Origin: Nocardiopsis xinjiangensis YIM 90004
GTDB taxonomy: Bacteria > Actinomycetota > Actinomycetes > Streptosporangiales > Streptosporangiaceae
DNA length: 64,000 nt
Direction: 5' to 3'
Assembly: GCF_000341145.1 (NCBI RefSeq)
Contig: NZ_ANBE01000033.1
Location: 1 to 64,000 of the forward strand
The stretch's first letter is position 1, and each line of letters begins with the position of its first letter. Of the stretch, positions 49,077-56,528 are shown one piece after another. Position numbers and translations under genes: made by a program. Under the pieces are notes generated by a model that was not told the origin of the DNA, did not search any database, and saw only the letters and a program-made list of their open reading frames with translations.

Positions 49077-49309
49077 TCTCGTGCGCGCAATGCGCTCCGG
49101 GTAGGCCATCGAAAGCCGAGGGTGAAAACCGAATTCACCGCTGTCCGTCACAGCAACGTCAATTACGGCCACCTCATCAGCGCCCTTCTAGGGGCTTAAA
49201 CGGTGAACCTTGTCGACAATGAGGGAATTTACTTTTTTCTCTCCGGGGCCGTGAAAGCCGCGGCGCAAGGCCGGGCTCCCACGGGTGACGGAAGAAAGGG
49301 AACGATGAA

Positions 49310-50221
49310 TCAGAGCTGGTAGCGGTGGATGCCCCAGGCGAGGTCGCCGGCCTCGCCGCGAGCGACCCACTCCCGCAGCCCGGCCTTCATCTTCTTCAGG
49401 TACTCAGCGCTGATGGTCCCGGAGAGCTCGCTGTCACGGCGCTCGGTCTCCTCCAGAACACGCCCGTAGTGGAGGGGGAGCTGCTTGCTGAGGTCGTCGA
49501 AACCCAGGTCCTTGAAGCCCGCATCGGCGGTGGACTTCCGGTAGAAGCCGAGCGTGCCCATGGACGTCAGGTGCAGCCGCTCCAGGATCGGCCCGAGGGT
49601 GTCCACGGGGGTGTCGTCGTCGGCCATGAGGTCGGTGAAGACGAACTGACCCCCGGGGGCCAGCACACGGGCGACCTCGCGGACGACGAGGTCCCGCTCG
49701 GCGCTGTGGGAGAAAGCGTCCTGGGACCAGACGACGTCGAAGCTGTCGTCCTTGAACGGGATGTCCTCGAAGACGCCGTCCACCACATCGATGAGGTGGT
49801 CGAGCCCTGCTGCGCGGTTGGCCTCGCGGTTGCGCTCGTTCTCGACCTCACTGAGGTTGAGGCAGGTCACCTTGCAGCCGTACTTCTCGGCGAGGTGACG
49901 GGCCGAACCACCGTAGCCGGCACCAACGTCCAGGATCCTGGTGGAGCTGTCCGGGCCGACGTAGGAAGCCATACGCTCGACGGTCCGCGCGCTGGCCTTG
50001 GGGATGTCGTCGGTGTCGGTCAGCCCGTCCACGCCGCGGTAGAGCCCGACGTGGATGTCGGTCCCACCCCAAATCTCGTAATAGAAGGTATCGGCGTCGG
50101 TGCTGTTGTAGTAGTCCCGTGCGGTCTGGACGGCGGACGAATACTCGGGGTCTTGAACCGGACGGTTAATGGTCCCTCTCCTTGTGATCGCTGTTAGGTC
50201 CTGATCCATTGAAGGGGACAT
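49310..50221 (-). CDS. Sarcosine/dimethylglycine N-methyltransferase (betaine synthesis)
   Basis: A SAM-dependent methyltransferase of up to 303 residues, close in pattern to the halophile SDMT enzymes that convert sarcosine to dimethylglycine and glycine betaine. ARDYYNSTDADTFYYEIWGG and DIHVGLY are hallmark segments; SAM motif I is LDVGAGYGGSARHL, and VWSQDAFSHS follows. The glycine-methylating partner (GSMT) is absent from the window. The start is doubtful: ATG 50221 and ATG 50209 have no SD, while AAGGAG lies seven bases before an in-frame ATT at 50170, close to where homologues begin. It stands alone, leftward, after an AT-rich upstream region. Confidence 0.88.
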   Translation of the reverse strand: MSPSMDQDLTAITRRGTINRPVQDPEYSSAVQTARDYYNSTDADTFYYEIWGGTDIHVGLYRGVDGLTDTDDIPKASARTVERMASYVGPDSSTRILDVGAGYGGSARHLAEKYGCKVTCLNLSEVENERNREANRAAGLDHLIDVVDGVFEDIPFKDDSFDVVWSQDAFSHSAERDLVVREVARVLAPGGQFVFTDLMADDDTPVDTLGPILERLHLTSMGTLGFYRKSTADAGFKDLGFDDLSKQLPLHYGRVLEETERRDSELSGTISAEYLKKMKAGLREWVARGEAGDLAWGIHRYQL

Positions 50222-50650
50222 TTCGGCACGGGTCTAGTGCCAAGCGGCGACAACTTATGTTAAAGCTTCACAAAAATTCCCATCCGGCGGTGCGCGACCA
50301 TGCCGCTCGGAGCGGCCTCGGAGCCACCCCGGAGCAGGCATGCCGGGAGCGGTACCAGTGCTGGTGAACGCGCGTGCACGGGAAGATTCGCATGCGCGGA
50401 CGAGCGCGCCGGGAACCGCTGCCGATCGAGCGCAAAACCAGCGCGCGGAGACGGCCCCTCCCGACCCATGAGACTTCGGTCACATCGGCTTCTTCCGAAT
50501 GCGGCCGCAGACACCACCACTCCCGTCACATGCGCCACAAACAACGCGAAAACGCCCACCCGACCCCATGCCCCCACGAAGCCCCACAGAGCGCTCAGCG
50601 CTCGGACAGATGCGGGCGCTGCGGCGGCGGATGCGACGGCAGCCGCGGCC
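50222..50650. other. Gap upstream of the methyltransferase
   Basis: About 430 bases without a supported gene. The first 60 bases are AT-rich (TTAAAGCTTCACAAAAATT near 50260-50278) and should contain the leftward methyltransferase promoter. A small GGCAC/GTGCC hairpin (50225-50229 with 50237-50241) sits against the first start codon. The rest is GC-rich and uninformative. Confidence 0.55.
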
Positions 50651-52804
50651 TCAGCGGTACAGGAGGCCCTCGACACGGCGCGGCAGCACCAGACCGAGGA
50701 GGCTCGGAACGGCGTACCCCACCTGCCCGGGAGCGAGCATTCCCAGTACCGCGCCCGTGTTCGCGGTGGGTGTGCGCAGGAACGAACCGGCCCTCGGGTG
50801 CGCGTGCGGAACCCCGTTCCCGGCGGCGAGCAGGCTCAGCACGGCAACCAGGGCAACCCCCGCCCACGCCTGATCGGCGGCGCCCAGACCGGCCAGCCAC
50901 CGCTGCAGGTGCGCGAACGCGCTGAGGGCGTAGGCCCCGCCGCCCCCGGACGGTGCCTCAGCGACGGGGAACACGAGCGCGAGGGCCATCCCTCCGGTGA
51001 TCCCCCCGGTCGCTGCCAGGCCGATTCGGCGGGCGATGTCGCGTGCCCCGCTGGTCAGTTCGTCCTCGGACGGCCAGTGGCGCCACTCCCGCCCGCGCGA
51101 ACGGGCCTCCCCCATGGCATTGGCGCGCCGCCACCGCAGGAACCTCAACGTGTCGCAGTACACGGCGGGACCGCGGCACAGGGCGATGAGAGCGACGGTC
51201 AGTTCGTGCACGATCATCGACACGGTCGTGGCGAGCACCGTGGGCAGCTCCACCCACCACAGAGCCATGCGCCGGAACGTCGGGGCGATGTCGGCCGGCA
51301 CCCGCACACGCCACGCCACCGAACGCCCGCGTGTCCAACGGCGCAGCGGCGCCATGGGCGGCTGCCCGGGCAGCGGCGGGGTGGACTCGGCGGCGGTCGC
51401 GATGAGCCGGTGGTCCGTGGCCACCGCGCACACGAGCACCAGGAGCAGGAGTCCGACCGTGAGCGATCCCCCGCCCAGGAGGGTGTGCACGACCTCGGTC
51501 GCCGGGTGCAGCGCGGCTCCGGACACCTGCGCGTTGAACGCCAGGTGATCGAGGTGGGCGACGGCGGCCGCGAGCACCGGCAGCGCCCACAGCCACCCAC
51601 GGCGTCCGACGATCGCGAGCCCGAGCGCACCGCCGAGGAGCCCGCTGGTGACAGCGTGGCCGGCGAACACGGTGAGCTCCTCCCCCGGCCCGGCCACGAG
51701 TCCGCTTCCGGGCAACAGGATCCCGCCCGTGGCCATGGGACCGTCGGCACCGGGCGGGATCTGCACGAAGAGGCGTTCGGCCAGTTGGAGCCCGGCCCCC
51801 GTGGCGGCGGCGAGCAGCAGATGGTCGACGGCGGCCAGGCGGCGAGCCCTCCGGCGCGCGAACACGAACACGAGCAGGAGCGGGGCGAGTTTGCCCAGTT
51901 CCTCCACGGTGACGGCGATGTAGGTGTGGGCGTACACGCCGGCGGGATCGAGGCCGAGCACTCCGGCGAGCGTCCCCTCCGCCAGGGCGAGCGGCCACAC
52001 GAGGACGAAGCCGACGGCGGTGAAGCGCAGCAGGGTCGCGAACGAGACGGTGCGCGAGCGCGAGACCCAGGCGATCTGGAACAGCAGCACGTAGGTGGTC
52101 AGCAGCACCGGCAGGGCCACACCCAGATCGGGCAGGAACCACGGCACCGCCAAGAGCGCGGCGACCATGAGCCAGCTCCACGCGCCGCGCAGGGCCCGTG
52201 CGACGCGTACGGGCCCGGGGGCGTTCTCCCGGATCCCGGAGGCACCGCGGGCGAGGCGTTCGGCCAGGTCGGGTCCGGGTCCTCGGGCGCGGGTGTGCTT
52301 CGCGCCCGAGGGCAGGCACCGGTAGGCCTGCGCGGCGCGCTGGAGCTCGGGGCCGCCCTCGGCACGGACCCGGTTGCCGAACCGGCGCCGGGCCTGGGGG
52401 ATGTCGGCGCCGACGAGTTCGCGCACGAAGTCGGCCGGGCCGGCGGCCACGGTCAGTTCGGTGGAGGTGACCAGGACGGCGGCGGAGAAGTCCTCCACGC
52501 ACACGAGGAAGTCGGTCGGTTCGCGTCCCCAGCCCCGGACGAGGTCGATGAGGACGTCGGTGTCCAGGGGGATCTGGGTGACCGGTTCGTAGGAGTACTG
52601 CGGCCGGGTACGGCAGACCAGGAGCCGGTCCACGCCCATGGCGCGTCCGGCGCCGATGATCGCGCGTACGAGGTTGCGGTCGCGGGGCACGAGGAAGGGT
52701 GTCGTGACCTTGCCGTCGACACGGATCCACGCGGGGTCGAGCTCGCTCGGGCCGGCGCAGACCCGCAACACGAGGTCGCGGGTCAGCATCGCCTGGTCTT
52801 CCAT
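50651..52804 (-). CDS. PrsW-family intramembrane protease with N-terminal soluble domain
   Basis: A 717-residue protein. Residues 1 to about 185 form a soluble domain I do not recognise (RDLVLRVCAGPSELDPAWIR onward). A polytopic membrane region follows with the PrsW/M82 signature: VTVEELGKLAPLLLV near residue 300, a second Glu in LQLAERLFV, His in FAGHAVTSGLLGGALGLA and His in HLDHLAFN. PrsW of Bacillus cleaves the anti-sigma factor RsiW. The C-terminal 250 residues are unusual, with three or more further hydrophobic segments and an Arg-rich loop. The ATG at 52804 has GAGGA upstream. It is the third gene of a leftward run beginning at 55191. Confidence 0.82.
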   Translation of the reverse strand: MEDQAMLTRDLVLRVCAGPSELDPAWIRVDGKVTTPFLVPRDRNLVRAIIGAGRAMGVDRLLVCRTRPQYSYEPVTQIPLDTDVLIDLVRGWGREPTDFLVCVEDFSAAVLVTSTELTVAAGPADFVRELVGADIPQARRRFGNRVRAEGGPELQRAAQAYRCLPSGAKHTRARGPGPDLAERLARGASGIRENAPGPVRVARALRGAWSWLMVAALLAVPWFLPDLGVALPVLLTTYVLLFQIAWVSRSRTVSFATLLRFTAVGFVLVWPLALAEGTLAGVLGLDPAGVYAHTYIAVTVEELGKLAPLLLVFVFARRRARRLAAVDHLLLAAATGAGLQLAERLFVQIPPGADGPMATGGILLPGSGLVAGPGEELTVFAGHAVTSGLLGGALGLAIVGRRGWLWALPVLAAAVAHLDHLAFNAQVSGAALHPATEVVHTLLGGGSLTVGLLLLVLVCAVATDHRLIATAAESTPPLPGQPPMAPLRRWTRGRSVAWRVRVPADIAPTFRRMALWWVELPTVLATTVSMIVHELTVALIALCRGPAVYCDTLRFLRWRRANAMGEARSRGREWRHWPSEDELTSGARDIARRIGLAATGGITGGMALALVFPVAEAPSGGGGAYALSAFAHLQRWLAGLGAADQAWAGVALVAVLSLLAAGNGVPHAHPRAGSFLRTPTANTGAVLGMLAPGQVGYAVPSLLGLVLPRRVEGLLYR

Positions 52805-52954
52805 GGGGGTCCTCGTACCGGGGGGTGTATACGACACGGCCGACCCTTCCGGGGCGTTCCGGCCCGGATCGGCTCGCCCGAGCATAGCCGCGGGTCTCGG
52901 GGCGGGACCACGCCTGCCCTGTTCCGCGCGAGCCCCGGCCCCGTGCCCGTGTCG

Positions 52955-54226
52955 CTACGGAGCGGCGGGTTCCCGGCGGGAAGGCCGGGGGCCGGCCCCG
53001 AGGGCGTCGGTGCACAGCTGCACCGCGTGCCGTACCAGGGGCAACGACAGCGCCCATCCGGCGAGAGCCCACCCCAGGTGGAGGTGGTCCATCGCGCGGG
53101 CCAGGGCGGCGATCCCGCTCCACCGGTTCCCTCTCGTGTCCTCGTAGGTGAGCCGGTACAGCACCTCCGGGTGGCCGGCGGCCGGGAGCACCCGCAACCG
53201 CACCGGGCCGCGGGCCTCCACCCACGCACCGGTCCCCCGGCACACGGCACAGTCCGCGGCCACGTACAGGTTCCCCTCGGCCCGGTCGGGCCACGGACGC
53301 CACCGGGGGACCCAGGGACGTACACCGCGTCGGTAGTGCTCCCAGCTCTTCCCGAAGGCCGCGCGCAGCTGTCCGCCCTCGTGCCACGCCGCGAGGCCGG
53401 CCCCGTAGGCGAGTACGGCCGCGGCCCCCAGGAACAGGGGCGGGTGCAGCGCGCCCAGCACGGTGTAGAGGCACACCATGGTGACCTGCATCGGGTTGCG
53501 CACGTAGGCGTAGGGGCCACTGGTGACGAGCCGCACGGGCGGATCGTAGGGCAACGGGGTCCCGCCGCCCACGGCCGCGAACTCCCGGGCGGCAGCGAGC
53601 CCGGGCAGGCAGGCGAGCGCCAAGGCCTGCAGCGCGACCGAGAGCACAGGGGCCGATGGGGCCGCCGCTACCGGTGCGACAGCGGCGACCGGCAGCACGA
53701 CCGTCGTTCCCAGGGCCAGGAACGCCTGCGCCCACACACGTGCGTGCACGAGGGCCCCGCACCGGGTCCAGTGCGCGAGCAGCAGCGCGGGGATCAGACC
53801 GGCGAGGGCCCCGGCCGACTCCCCGAGGATCCACCACGGGCCCAGCACCACGACGGGTTCGGCCAGAGGCATGAAGAGCGTGTCGATCCACACCAGTGAC
53901 ACCACGAGCAGTGGCACGGGAAGACAGCGCAGGGCCAAGGCGGGCAGCGCGCCCCACAGCACGGCCCACCCGAGCAGGAGGTCCACGGGGATCCCCTTCC
54001 ACACGGCGCCCTCCGCGTGGAAGCTCCACCACCCCACGTGCAGCGCCACGAGATTGAGCGGCACGAGGGCGAGCAGCGACCACGCGGTCGCCACGATCAT
54101 CGCGGCCGTCTCCCGCCGCCCGGGCGCCCGCCACAGGCACAGGGCGACCATCGGCAGGAGGGGGGGGAACAGGGCGGCGCCCCGGACCGCGAGCGCGGGC
54201 AGTTCCGCGGGGGCTCCGGCGGTCAC
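52955..54226 (-). CDS. Membrane fusion: ICMT-like methyltransferase with DCC (DUF393) domain
   Basis: A 423-residue protein in three parts. Residues 1 to about 190 are polytopic, with WWSFHAEGAVWKGIPVDLLLG. Residues about 235-310 match the isoprenylcysteine O-methyltransferase/PEMT fold: VTSGPYAYVRNPMQVTMVCL, a GAGLAAWHEGGQL-like turn and FGKSWEHYRRGVRPWVP. Residues about 315-415 resemble a DCC (DUF393) thiol-disulfide domain, with CxxC as ADCAVCRGTG near residue 325, and ALARAMDHLHLGWALAGWAL. The start is GTG 54226, overlapping the upstream gene by four bases (GTGA), so translation is coupled. A methyltransferase joined to a thiol-redox domain is not an arrangement I know. Confidence 0.75.
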   Translation of the reverse strand: MTAGAPAELPALAVRGAALFPPLLPMVALCLWRAPGRRETAAMIVATAWSLLALVPLNLVALHVGWWSFHAEGAVWKGIPVDLLLGWAVLWGALPALALRCLPVPLLVVSLVWIDTLFMPLAEPVVVLGPWWILGESAGALAGLIPALLLAHWTRCGALVHARVWAQAFLALGTTVVLPVAAVAPVAAAPSAPVLSVALQALALACLPGLAAAREFAAVGGGTPLPYDPPVRLVTSGPYAYVRNPMQVTMVCLYTVLGALHPPLFLGAAAVLAYGAGLAAWHEGGQLRAAFGKSWEHYRRGVRPWVPRWRPWPDRAEGNLYVAADCAVCRGTGAWVEARGPVRLRVLPAAGHPEVLYRLTYEDTRGNRWSGIAALARAMDHLHLGWALAGWALSLPLVRHAVQLCTDALGAGPRPSRREPAAP

Positions 54227-55191
54227 CGGCCGCCCCGCGCGTGTTCGAGTGCGGCCTCGCCGAAGGTGTCGGCGAGGTACTCGGCGGCCAGGTCGGTGGC
54301 GTAGGACTGCACCGGTCCGAAGTACCAGGAGGGTTCGAAGGTGCGTTCGTACTCCACGGTCCAGTCGATGCGGGTCCCGCCCCCGGCCCGGCGTTCCCAG
54401 ACGACCTCGGCCCCGCTCATACGCATCCAGCGGTCGAAGGCCGTGCCGTCGGTGACGGCGAAGACGATCCGGCCCCCGTAGGCGTAGGTGTGGCTCTCCA
54501 CGACCTCGAGCTCCATGTGGCGCGGGGTGGGCTCGGTTCCGGGACGCAGGACCCGCCGGTCGGTGAAGGTGACGTGGCGGGTCTCGCCGACCGCGGATCC
54601 GCCGCCGACTGCCTCGACGGGTTCGGGGAAGGGCACGGCCCTCAGGAACAGGGCGTCGGGCGCACCGAACTCGGGCGGCGCTGCGAGGGCGGCGGCCACG
54701 TGCTCGGGTTCGGCCGCGACGGTGCGGCCGCCCTCGCCCCGATCGTCCCGGGGCAGCAGGGAGAACCCGCCGACGCCCTCGACCGTGAGCACGATCAGCA
54801 GCGGCAGGCCGATCAGGACGTGCGAGGAGCGGTCGTCGGGGCCCCGGGTGATCCGTACCAGGAGCCAGGCCACCAGCGCGGTGATCCCGTACAGGAGCGG
54901 CGCGGCGATGACGAGGCAGACCACACCCTCGCCGAGAAGCGGGCCGGCCAGAAGGAGCGCGAGGGTCAGGACCGCGAGGGCGAGACCGACGGCGCTGCGC
55001 GGGCGGGCGAAAAGCACCACGAGGACGGCGAGCAGGGCGGGCAGGCCGACGTAGAACAGCGCGGTCTGGTCCAGGCCTCCGAAACCGCTCACCCGGAGCC
55101 AGAGCAGGAAGGCGAAGAGGGTCGTGATCAGGGCGGCCGACAGCAGGCGTGCGCGCCATTCCCGCCCCGGGGACGGCTCGGGTCTCGTCAT
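54223..55191 (-). CDS. Polytopic membrane protein with START-like C-terminus
   Basis: A 322-residue protein with about five hydrophobic helices in residues 15-170 (LLSAALITTLFAFLLWLRVSG; LALAVLTLALLLAGPLLG) and a C-terminal soluble region of about 150 residues. That region ends in a long helix (VQSYATDLAAEYLADTFG) and shows strand patterns of the SRPBCC fold (RIVFAVTDGTAFDRWMRMSG, then GGTRIDWTVEY). I do not recognise a named family. The ATG at 55191 has AGGAG six bases upstream. It leads the operon and is divergent from the TetR gene, with a palindrome in between. Confidence 0.75.
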   Translation of the reverse strand: MTRPEPSPGREWRARLLSAALITTLFAFLLWLRVSGFGGLDQTALFYVGLPALLAVLVVLFARPRSAVGLALAVLTLALLLAGPLLGEGVVCLVIAAPLLYGITALVAWLLVRITRGPDDRSSHVLIGLPLLIVLTVEGVGGFSLLPRDDRGEGGRTVAAEPEHVAAALAAPPEFGAPDALFLRAVPFPEPVEAVGGGSAVGETRHVTFTDRRVLRPGTEPTPRHMELEVVESHTYAYGGRIVFAVTDGTAFDRWMRMSGAEVVWERRAGGGTRIDWTVEYERTFEPSWYFGPVQSYATDLAAEYLADTFGEAALEHARGGR

Positions 55192-55242
55192 GGGGGCTCC
55201 TCGTTCCGGAGAACCGTGTGCGGCCCTGTTTTGATCGGATGA

Positions 55243-55260
55243 TTTAATCGCTCGATTAAA
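55243..55260. promoter_or_regulatory. TetR operator palindrome
   Basis: TTTAATCG-CT-CGATTAAA: perfect 8-base arms with a 2-base centre lie between the divergent TetR gene and the membrane operon. The AT-rich arms stand out strongly in this GC-rich DNA. This is the probable binding site of the adjacent TetR protein, controlling both directions. Confidence 0.75.
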
Positions 55261-55302
55261 CAGTATGATGCACTCGACCGTCGACGAGATCAAGGGAGGG
55301 CC

Positions 55303-55947
55303 ATGGCCAAGAGCGGCGGGAACCGCAGGAGCAGCACCGAGACGAAGGAACGCCTCGTCGCGGCCGCGGGCGAGGTCCTGCGAGAGGAGGGCCGGGCCGG
55401 GGCATCAGCCCGCGCAATCGCGACCCGGGCGGGGGCCAACTCGGCACTGGTCTTCTACCACTTCGGCGGCGTCGACCAACTGCTCCTGGCCGCGCTCGAC
55501 CACTCCAGCACCGAACGCATGCGCCTGTACGAAGAGCTCGCCGGACAGGCGCGCACGCTGGAGGAACTCGTCGAGGCGGCCACACGCATCTACCGCACCG
55601 ACCTGGAACGCGGCTACATCACGGAGTTCTCCGAGCTGGTGGCCGCGGCCGTGACCCAGCCGGAGCTGCGACCGGAGATCCGGACCCGTGCCGAGCCCTG
55701 GGTCGCCTTCATCGAACGCCACTGGGACCGGATCCTGGGCGGCTCGGCGCTGGGCCGCTTGCTCCCGGCCCGCGAGGTCGCCAACGCCGCGATCACGTAC
55801 TACCTGGGCGTCAACCTGTTCTCGGTGCTGGACGAGGACCACAGCCGCACCGAGGCCGTGCTCGACCTGGCCGGGGGCCTCGCCCCGCGCGCCAAGCTCC
55901 TCACACTGCGGCTGCCCGGGGCCGGCGAACGGCGCTCCGGCACCTGA
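55303..55947 (+). CDS. TetR/AcrR-family transcriptional regulator
   Basis: A 214-residue repressor. The N-terminal HTH is clear (TKERLVAAAGEVLREEG, then ARAIATRAGANSALVFYHFGG). The C-terminal ligand domain is helical and ends in a Pro-rich region; TetR_C-type helices run from about residue 85. The ATG at 55303 has GGGAGGG just upstream. It is divergent from the membrane operon at 50651-55191, with a perfect palindrome between them. It probably represses that operon until a small, possibly lipid-like, ligand appears. The ligand is unknown. Confidence 0.92.
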   Translation: MAKSGGNRRSSTETKERLVAAAGEVLREEGRAGASARAIATRAGANSALVFYHFGGVDQLLLAALDHSSTERMRLYEELAGQARTLEELVEAATRIYRTDLERGYITEFSELVAAAVTQPELRPEIRTRAEPWVAFIERHWDRILGGSALGRLLPAREVANAAITYYLGVNLFSVLDEDHSRTEAVLDLAGGLAPRAKLLTLRLPGAGERRSGT

Positions 55948-56042
55948 GCCCGCACCCGCTGCCCCGGAGAACCCCGCGTGCGGCCCCGTCGCCCCCGGAC
56001 CTCTCCTAGGCTGGCCGGGGCACACGAGCGGTGAGGAGCAGG

Positions 56043-56528
56043 ATGGACAGGATCACGGTCGCGCCGGGGATCACGTTCCCCGACACCTCCGACGGCCGAA
56101 CGTACGTGGCGGGCGCGGTGATCACCGACCCCCAGGGGCGGGTGTTCACACAGCGGCGCTCGCCCCACCGCAGGATCTTCCCGCACTGCTGGGACATCGT
56201 CGGCGGGCACGTCGAGCACGGCGAATCCATGCTCCAGGGCCTGGCCCGAGAGGTCACCGAGGAGACCGGGTGGCGCGTGAGCGAGGTCCTCGCCGAACTG
56301 TTCAGCATCGAATGGGACCCGGGCGACGGGATCACACGCCACGAGAGCGACTACCTGGTGCGGGTCGAGGGCGACCTGCAGGCCCCGCAGCTGGAGCCGG
56401 ACAAACACACCGAGTACATGTGGGTGGACGACTCCCTCGTGCACCGGCTGCGTGATGAACGCGACCCCGGCGACTACTTCATCACCGACATCGTCCAGCG
56501 CGGCCTCGACGCGGCCCGCGGCCTCTGA
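56043..56528 (+). CDS. NUDIX hydrolase
   Basis: A 161-residue pyrophosphohydrolase. The Nudix box is complete: GGHVEHGESMLQGLAREV followed by TEETGW, near residues 60-83. It may sanitise oxidised nucleotides or hydrolyse a nucleotide-sugar or prenyl diphosphate; the substrate is not resolved. FTQRRSPHRRIFPHCWDIVGG resembles the IDI-like and (d)NTPase subgroups. The ATG at 56043 has GAGGAG just upstream; a GTG at 56031 would add four residues. Its 3' end overlaps the convergent NnrE/NnrD gene by 47 bases. Confidence 0.88.
   Translation: MDRITVAPGITFPDTSDGRTYVAGAVITDPQGRVFTQRRSPHRRIFPHCWDIVGGHVEHGESMLQGLAREVTEETGWRVSEVLAELFSIEWDPGDGITRHESDYLVRVEGDLQAPQLEPDKHTEYMWVDDSLVHRLRDERDPGDYFITDIVQRGLDAARGL

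Noticed and set aside
50300-53899. Very long rightward open frame (about 1200 codons)
   Set aside because: It is antisense to the PrsW-like and ICMT genes, with a Gly/Arg/Gln-rich low-complexity product and no motifs. The minus-strand genes have clear domains and ribosome sites.
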